In this document: piece by piece, positions 44,739 to 48,508 of the stretch
How the letters are laid out: every line of letters starts with the position of its first letter
Numbering within the stretch: the stretch's first letter is position 1
Assembly (NCBI GenBank): GCA_903970445.1
Contig: CAJCIP010000115.1
Location: forward strand, 1 to 48,508
Reading direction: 5' to 3'
Origin: Verrucomicrobia bacterium Tous-C9LFEB
GTDB taxonomy: Bacteria; Acidobacteriota; Terriglobia; Terriglobales; Acidobacteriaceae
Length of the DNA stretch: 48,508 nt
The notes under the pieces: generated by a model
Databases searched by the model: none
The model's input: the letters and a program-made list of their open reading frames with translations, nothing else
What the model was told of the DNA's origin: nothing
Program-made: the position numbers and the translations under genes

Positions 44739-45829
44739 CCTCCAACAAAATCTGGCAGGATAAGCGCGTTTTTCTCACCGGCCACACCGGTTTTAAAGGC
44801 GGCTGGCTTGCGCTTTGGCTTGCGTCAAAAGGAGCCGTTGTCCGCGGCTATGCACTAGACCCTGGTACTGAACCGAATCTATTCACAGCAGCAAACATCG
44901 CGAGCGTTGTGGATGATGTGCGCGGTGACATTCGCAATGCTGCGGCGCTCGAACCAGCGATTAGAGACTTTGCGCCTGACGTCGTGTTCCACATGGCCGC
45001 GCAGCCGTTGGTGCGTTACAGCTATGAAGATCCAATCTGCACCTATGAAACGAACGTGATCGGCACCGCACGCGTGCTCGATGCGATACGCCGCACCCCT
45101 AGCGTTCGTGCAGTAGTCAGCGTAACGACAGACAAGTGCTACGAGAACAAGGAATGGCTTTGGGGCTACCGCGAAACCGACCCGCTGGGAGGCTATGATC
45201 CTTATTCAAGCTCTAAAGCTTGCGCTGAGCTCGTCTCTGCCGCATATCGACAAAGCTATTTCCCCTTGAGCAAACTTGCGGAGCATGGCTGCGCCATTGC
45301 CACTGGCCGTGCAGGCAATGTCATCGGTGGCGGCGACTGGTCGACGGACCGCTTGATTCCAGACCTGGTGCGAGGCTTCCTGGAAGGCAAGCCCGTGCTG
45401 ATACGTCGGCCACAGGCCATTCGCCCTTGGCAGCATGTGCTGGAACCTCTTCAGGGCTACATTCAGCTCGCAGAGCACCTGCTGTCTTCCAATCGCGAAG
45501 ACGCTGCTCGTTTCGCGACCGCCTTCAACTTCGGCCCGGCGGACGACGATGCCCAGCCGGTGGGTTGGATTGTCGAAAAAATGACTCAATTCTGGGGTGA
45601 GGGAGCAACTTGGATACTCGACTCGGACCCCGGCGTTCACGAAGCAGGCTATCTCAAACTCGATGCGAGCCGCGCTCGCGCAGAGTTGTCATGGCATCCG
45701 AGATTGAGACTTGAGACAACATTGCAATGGCTGGTGGAATGGTACAAAGCGTGGCAGAAGGGTGAATATATGCATCGCTTCACGCTCGACCAAATCGCAG
45801 AGTACGAAACGCTCAAGCCCGTGTCATAA
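44723..45829 (+). CDS. rfbG: CDP-glucose 4,6-dehydratase
   Basis: A 368-residue extended SDR enzyme that converts CDP-glucose to CDP-4-keto-6-deoxyglucose using bound NAD. The cofactor loop is VFLTGHTGFKGGWLALWL, and the catalytic region VTTDKCYENKEW and PLGGYDPYSSSKACAE (Tyr-x3-Lys) match RfbG. RAGNVIGGGDWSTDRLIPDLVRGF and RPWQHVLEPLQGY are diagnostic. ATG at 44723 (AAGGAAAGG upstream) overlaps rfbF by 16 bases. It supplies the substrate for RfbH. A terminator follows. Confidence 0.96.
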   Translation: MENLVTSNKIWQDKRVFLTGHTGFKGGWLALWLASKGAVVRGYALDPGTEPNLFTAANIASVVDDVRGDIRNAAALEPAIRDFAPDVVFHMAAQPLVRYSYEDPICTYETNVIGTARVLDAIRRTPSVRAVVSVTTDKCYENKEWLWGYRETDPLGGYDPYSSSKACAELVSAAYRQSYFPLSKLAEHGCAIATGRAGNVIGGGDWSTDRLIPDLVRGFLEGKPVLIRRPQAIRPWQHVLEPLQGYIQLAEHLLSSNREDAARFATAFNFGPADDDAQPVGWIVEKMTQFWGEGATWILDSDPGVHEAGYLKLDASRARAELSWHPRLRLETTLQWLVEWYKAWQKGEYMHRFTLDQIAEYETLKPVS

Positions 45830-45851
45830 ACGAGTGACATACCAAAGAAAA

Positions 45852-45876
45852 AACGGCGCTTTTCCGGAGCGCCGTT
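45852..45876. terminator. Bidirectional terminator between rfbG and glgX
   Basis: Perfect 9-bp stem, arms AACGGCGCT and AGCGCCGTT, around a 7-base loop. It is preceded by AAAGAAAA and followed by CTTTCTT, giving U-rich tracts on both strands for these convergent genes. Confidence 0.88.
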
Positions 45877-45891
45877 CTTTCTTGAACCAAC

Positions 45892-48057
45892 TTATAAGGT
45901 CCGCGAGGGTCTTCGTCCACCGCTCTTCAACGCCGTATGCTCTCCGCCGTCAGAGTAGACCCGCACAGCACGGCCCCCCACGATCACTTTGTCGTGCTCT
46001 TCAATTTCGTAAAACGGATCGTCGATGTTTTCGGTATCAAGCACCTGCCGCCATGGAGTCTTGTTCGGTGGCTCGGGAAGGATATACTCTACGCCGCTGT
46101 CGGCAGCATTCACCAGGATGAGGAAGCTGTCGTCAACAACGGGATTCCCTTCTTCGTCGCTGACACCCATCGTCTTGCCGTTGAACATCACGCCTATCGA
46201 TTTGTTCCACGGTGAACTCCACATCTCATCCGACGGTTCACTGCCGTCTGTGTTGTACCAGACGATATCGCGCTCCACTGACCCGCGGATGCTGCGGTCC
46301 TGAAAGAATTTCCGCCGGTGTAAATTCGGATGCTCGCGTCGCAATGCAATCAGCTTGCTCGTAAAGTCCAGCAGGCGTTTGCGAGGCTCGTCGAGCTCCC
46401 AGTCATGCCATGTGAGTTCGTTGTCCTGGCAGTAGCAGTTGTTGTTACCTTGTTGCGACCTTGCAATTTCATCGCCACCGGCCAGCATCGGCACGCCTTG
46501 GCTAAGCATAAGAGTCGTCAGGAAGTTACGCATCTGGCGCTCACGAAGGTTGTTGATGTTTGGATCATCGGTCGGCCCCTCAACACCCATGTTCCAACTG
46601 TCATTCGTGTTCGACCCATCATTGTTGTCGTCGCCGTTGGCCTCGTTGTGCTTGTCGTTATAGCTGACCAGATCGCACAAGGTGAAGCCATCGTGCGCGA
46701 CAATAAAGTTGATCGAAGCCGATGGTGTGCGCCCGTCGCTCTGGTACAGGTCGCTTGAGCCGGTGAGACGATACGCAAAGTCAGACAGCGTACCCTCATC
46801 GCCCTTCCAAAATCGCCTAACGGTGTCACGATACTTGCCGTTCCACTCGCCCCACAGAACCGGGAAATTGCCAACCTGGTAGCCGCCATCGCCGACGTCC
46901 CAAGGCTCGGCAATCAGTTTGATATCTGCAAGCGTCGGATCCTGGTGAATCGTATCGAAGAACGCTCCAAGCTTGTTCACGTCATGCAGCTCGCGGGCCA
47001 GGGTCGATGCAAGATCGAACCGGAATCCGTCGACGTGCATTTCTGTTACCCAGTAGCGAAGGCTGTCCATCAACAGCTTCAAGACTTGCGGGTTATAGAC
47101 ATTTAATGTGTTCCCGGTGCCGGTGTAATCCATGTAGTGCTGCGGACTGTCCTGCACGGTTCGGTAGTAGGTTGTATTGTCCACGCCCTTCATGGAGAGC
47201 ATCGGGCCCTTCTCGTTGCCTTCGCACGTATGGTTGTACACCACATCGAGAATCACTTCGATCCCGGCACGGTGAAGCTTCTTCACCATGTCCTTGAACT
47301 CATTCACCTGGCAACCATCTTCGCCGCACGAGCTGTAACGCGCCATCGGAGCGAAGTATCCAAGAGTGTTGTAGCCCCAATAGTCGCGCAGATCTTTGTC
47401 AAGGAGATTGCCTTCGTCGATGAAATGATGGACCGGTAGCAGCTCAACCGCTGTTACGCCAAGCTGCTGCAGATAGCTAATGCTTGACTCGTGCCCCAAT
47501 CCTGCATAGGTTCCTCGCAGCTTCTCAGGAACATTGTGATTCCGCATGGAGAACCCACGCACATGCGTCTCGTAGATCACGGACTCTGCGATGGGGACTT
47601 CGGGCGCGCAATCATCTTCCCAGTCGTATTTGCCGCTGATCACGATTCCCAGAGGCACGAATGATGCATCATCCGTGTCGTCCTTCTTCATATCGTCGCC
47701 GGAAGCCACATCGTATGGGTAAATCGGCCCTTTGTGGTCAGGTTCGCCTGTAATCGCCTTCGCATAGGGATCAAGCAAGACTTTCGCAGGATTGAAGCGG
47801 AAACCATTCTCCGGCTCCCAGGCACCTTCCACCCGATATCCATAGCGCTGACCCGGCTTGATGTCGCGAACGAAGCCATGCCATACAAACGCTGTCCGCT
47901 CTTTAAGATCAATGCTCTCCGTTTGCTTGCCCTCTTCATCGAAGAAGCAAAGATGGACGGCTGTAGCGCCTTCCGAATAAAGCGCGAAATTGGTTCCCTT
48001 GGGGTTGGGCGTTGCGCCAAGGGGGTAGGGCCTTCCGGGCAAAAGGGTGCGTAGCAT
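45892..48057 (-). CDS. glgX: Glycogen debranching enzyme GlgX (isoamylase family)
   Basis: A 721-residue GH13 alpha-1,6-glucosidase that debranches glycogen limit dextrins. An N-terminal CBM48 domain (GRPYPLGATPNPKGTNFALY) precedes the barrel. Conserved GH13 regions are seen: DVVYNHTCEGNE (region I), GFRFDLAS (nucleophile Asp), IAEPWD (acid/base Glu) and FIVAHDGFTL (third Asp). NNNCYCQDNELTW and the GlgX-type C-terminal domain with PWRQVLDT are typical. GAGG precedes the ATG. No glycogen synthase or branching enzyme is adjacent. It is separated from rfbG by a shared terminator, so it is not part of the sugar region. Confidence 0.95.
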   Translation of the reverse strand: MLRTLLPGRPYPLGATPNPKGTNFALYSEGATAVHLCFFDEEGKQTESIDLKERTAFVWHGFVRDIKPGQRYGYRVEGAWEPENGFRFNPAKVLLDPYAKAITGEPDHKGPIYPYDVASGDDMKKDDTDDASFVPLGIVISGKYDWEDDCAPEVPIAESVIYETHVRGFSMRNHNVPEKLRGTYAGLGHESSISYLQQLGVTAVELLPVHHFIDEGNLLDKDLRDYWGYNTLGYFAPMARYSSCGEDGCQVNEFKDMVKKLHRAGIEVILDVVYNHTCEGNEKGPMLSMKGVDNTTYYRTVQDSPQHYMDYTGTGNTLNVYNPQVLKLLMDSLRYWVTEMHVDGFRFDLASTLARELHDVNKLGAFFDTIHQDPTLADIKLIAEPWDVGDGGYQVGNFPVLWGEWNGKYRDTVRRFWKGDEGTLSDFAYRLTGSSDLYQSDGRTPSASINFIVAHDGFTLCDLVSYNDKHNEANGDDNNDGSNTNDSWNMGVEGPTDDPNINNLRERQMRNFLTTLMLSQGVPMLAGGDEIARSQQGNNNCYCQDNELTWHDWELDEPRKRLLDFTSKLIALRREHPNLHRRKFFQDRSIRGSVERDIVWYNTDGSEPSDEMWSSPWNKSIGVMFNGKTMGVSDEEGNPVVDDSFLILVNAADSGVEYILPEPPNKTPWRQVLDTENIDDPFYEIEEHDKVIVGGRAVRVYSDGGEHTALKSGGRRPSRTL

Positions 48058-48138
48058 GAATCCTCATGAAAATAGATTGCGGCATACAGGAGATCAGTGA
48101 AGAGTGAGTAGCCATCCGGATAGATGCGACTCATACAC

Positions 48139-48155
48139 CGGAAAGCTGCTTTCCG
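48139..48155 (-). terminator. Short hairpin after the right-edge gene
   Basis: CGGAAA and TTTCCG pair around GCTGC, two bases after the stop of the right-edge gene. No T-run follows, so it is a weak terminator candidate. Confidence 0.25.
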
Positions 48156-48157
48156 CG

Positions 48158-48508
48158 CTACTGCACTGTCAGGGCGAGTGAAAGAGTGTGGGTTACCACT
48201 CCGCCGGCGAGATTTGTGGAGGTAGCGCTTACGACAAGCGGATACGTTTGGCTCGCGAGCGTTGGCGTACCTACCGTTCGGGCACCACAACCGCCTAAGC
48301 CGACTAGCAACACCGCGCATGCCGCACCCGGCAGAGTCCTCATTCGAATCCGACGACGTAGAACGAAGAACATAGGAAGCAGAGCCAGCCAAGTCATCTG
48401 CCTGCCCAGCATCTTCTGTTCGGCATGTTGCGCCGGGGTTTGGATACTTAGTGTCGTACTCGCGCCAGCCGAGCCAGGCACAACCGCAACTGGCGCGAAA
48501 GTGGCCTG
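48158..48508 (-). CDS. C-terminal fragment of an Ig-like-domain surface protein, cut by the window edge
   Basis: The frame is open from the window end to a TAG at 48160-48158, so only the last 116 residues of a larger protein are seen. They contain PVAVVPGSAGASTTLSIQTP (end of an Ig-like domain), then MTWLALLPMFFVL, the basic cluster RRRIRMR, a second hydrophobic segment AACAVLLVGLGGC, and a beta tail YPLVVSATSTNL...THTLSLALTVQ. I recognise this two-helix/Arg/GC tail followed by a beta strand from large Acidobacteria surface proteins; its role is unknown, possibly envelope anchoring or sorting. No start or function is deducible. Confidence 0.65.
   Translation of the reverse strand, partial: QATFAPVAVVPGSAGASTTLSIQTPAQHAEQKMLGRQMTWLALLPMFFVLRRRIRMRTLPGAACAVLLVGLGGCGARTVGTPTLASQTYPLVVSATSTNLAGGVVTHTLSLALTVQ

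Noticed and set aside
47688..48392. 234-codon minus-strand frame crossing the start of glgX
   Set aside because: Overlaps the conserved glgX N-terminus in another frame and the C-terminal fragment at the edge; no supported start.

Overview
The window reads as chromosomal DNA of an Acidobacteriota member, most likely the Acidobacteriaceae/Terriglobus-Granulicella-Edaphobacter group. This placement is inferred from several things: moderately high GC, tandem Tat-exported ferritin-like proteins, an OmpA protein with Ig-like domains, multi-Asp-box propeller proteins, a futalosine-pathway gene (mqnE), a bacillithiol gene (bshB1), a C-terminal segment with an Arg cluster between hydrophobic helices, and dispersed palindromic repeats of a kind I associate with that group. 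No rRNA, phage, insertion sequence or CRISPR array is visible. One tRNA-Leu(TAG) is present. Both ends cut genes: metG at the left and an Ig-like cell-surface protein at the right.

Layout. 1-7.8 kb is housekeeping: metG (with a repeat-derived insertion), tatD, a YajQ-family gene and a polyprenyl diphosphate synthase on +. Facing them on - are a homocysteine methyltransferase/MTHFR fusion, xseB, a 47-codon gene and a zeta-toxin-like kinase. 7.9-15 kb on + has a lipoprotein, bshB1 and four ferritin-like genes arranged as two copies of a two-gene module. 15-25.4 kb has lon, an exported esterase, tRNA-Leu, a DUF3467 protein, a GT-C membrane glycosyltransferase, a GNAT acetyltransferase, mqnE and an Asp-box propeller. 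25.4-33.2 kb on - has an OmpA-like protein, an isolated nuoB, a hypothetical exported protein and the nitrogen-control set glnD, glnB, amtB.

33.4-45.8 kb is an accessory surface-sugar region. A + strand run holds a NeuB-type synthase, a KdsC-type phosphatase, a TPP-dependent acetolactate-synthase-like enzyme, a GtrA flippase, a GtrB-like glycosyltransferase, GmhA and an ankyrin protein. Next come an MFS exporter (-), an NAD-dependent epimerase/dehydratase and rfbH (-), then rfbF and rfbG (+). RfbF, RfbG and RfbH together convert glucose-1-phosphate to CDP-activated 4-keto-3,6-dideoxy sugar intermediates. The TPP enzyme could add a two-carbon branch, and the GtrA/GT2 pair is the type that moves a lipid-linked sugar to the outer face. 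45.9-48.1 kb carries glgX.

Most notable: (1) metG carries about 144 extra codons between the KMSKS loop and the anticodon-binding domain, built from dispersed palindromic repeats read in frame; (2) the duplicated ferritin-like module, in which one copy has lost a predicted metal-binding histidine; (3) the mixed NeuB/TPP/CDP-dideoxyhexose cluster; (4) a 55-bp nested palindrome between lon and a divergent esterase gene; (5) a small gene translationally coupled to a zeta-type kinase; (6) nuoB with no other Complex I gene nearby.
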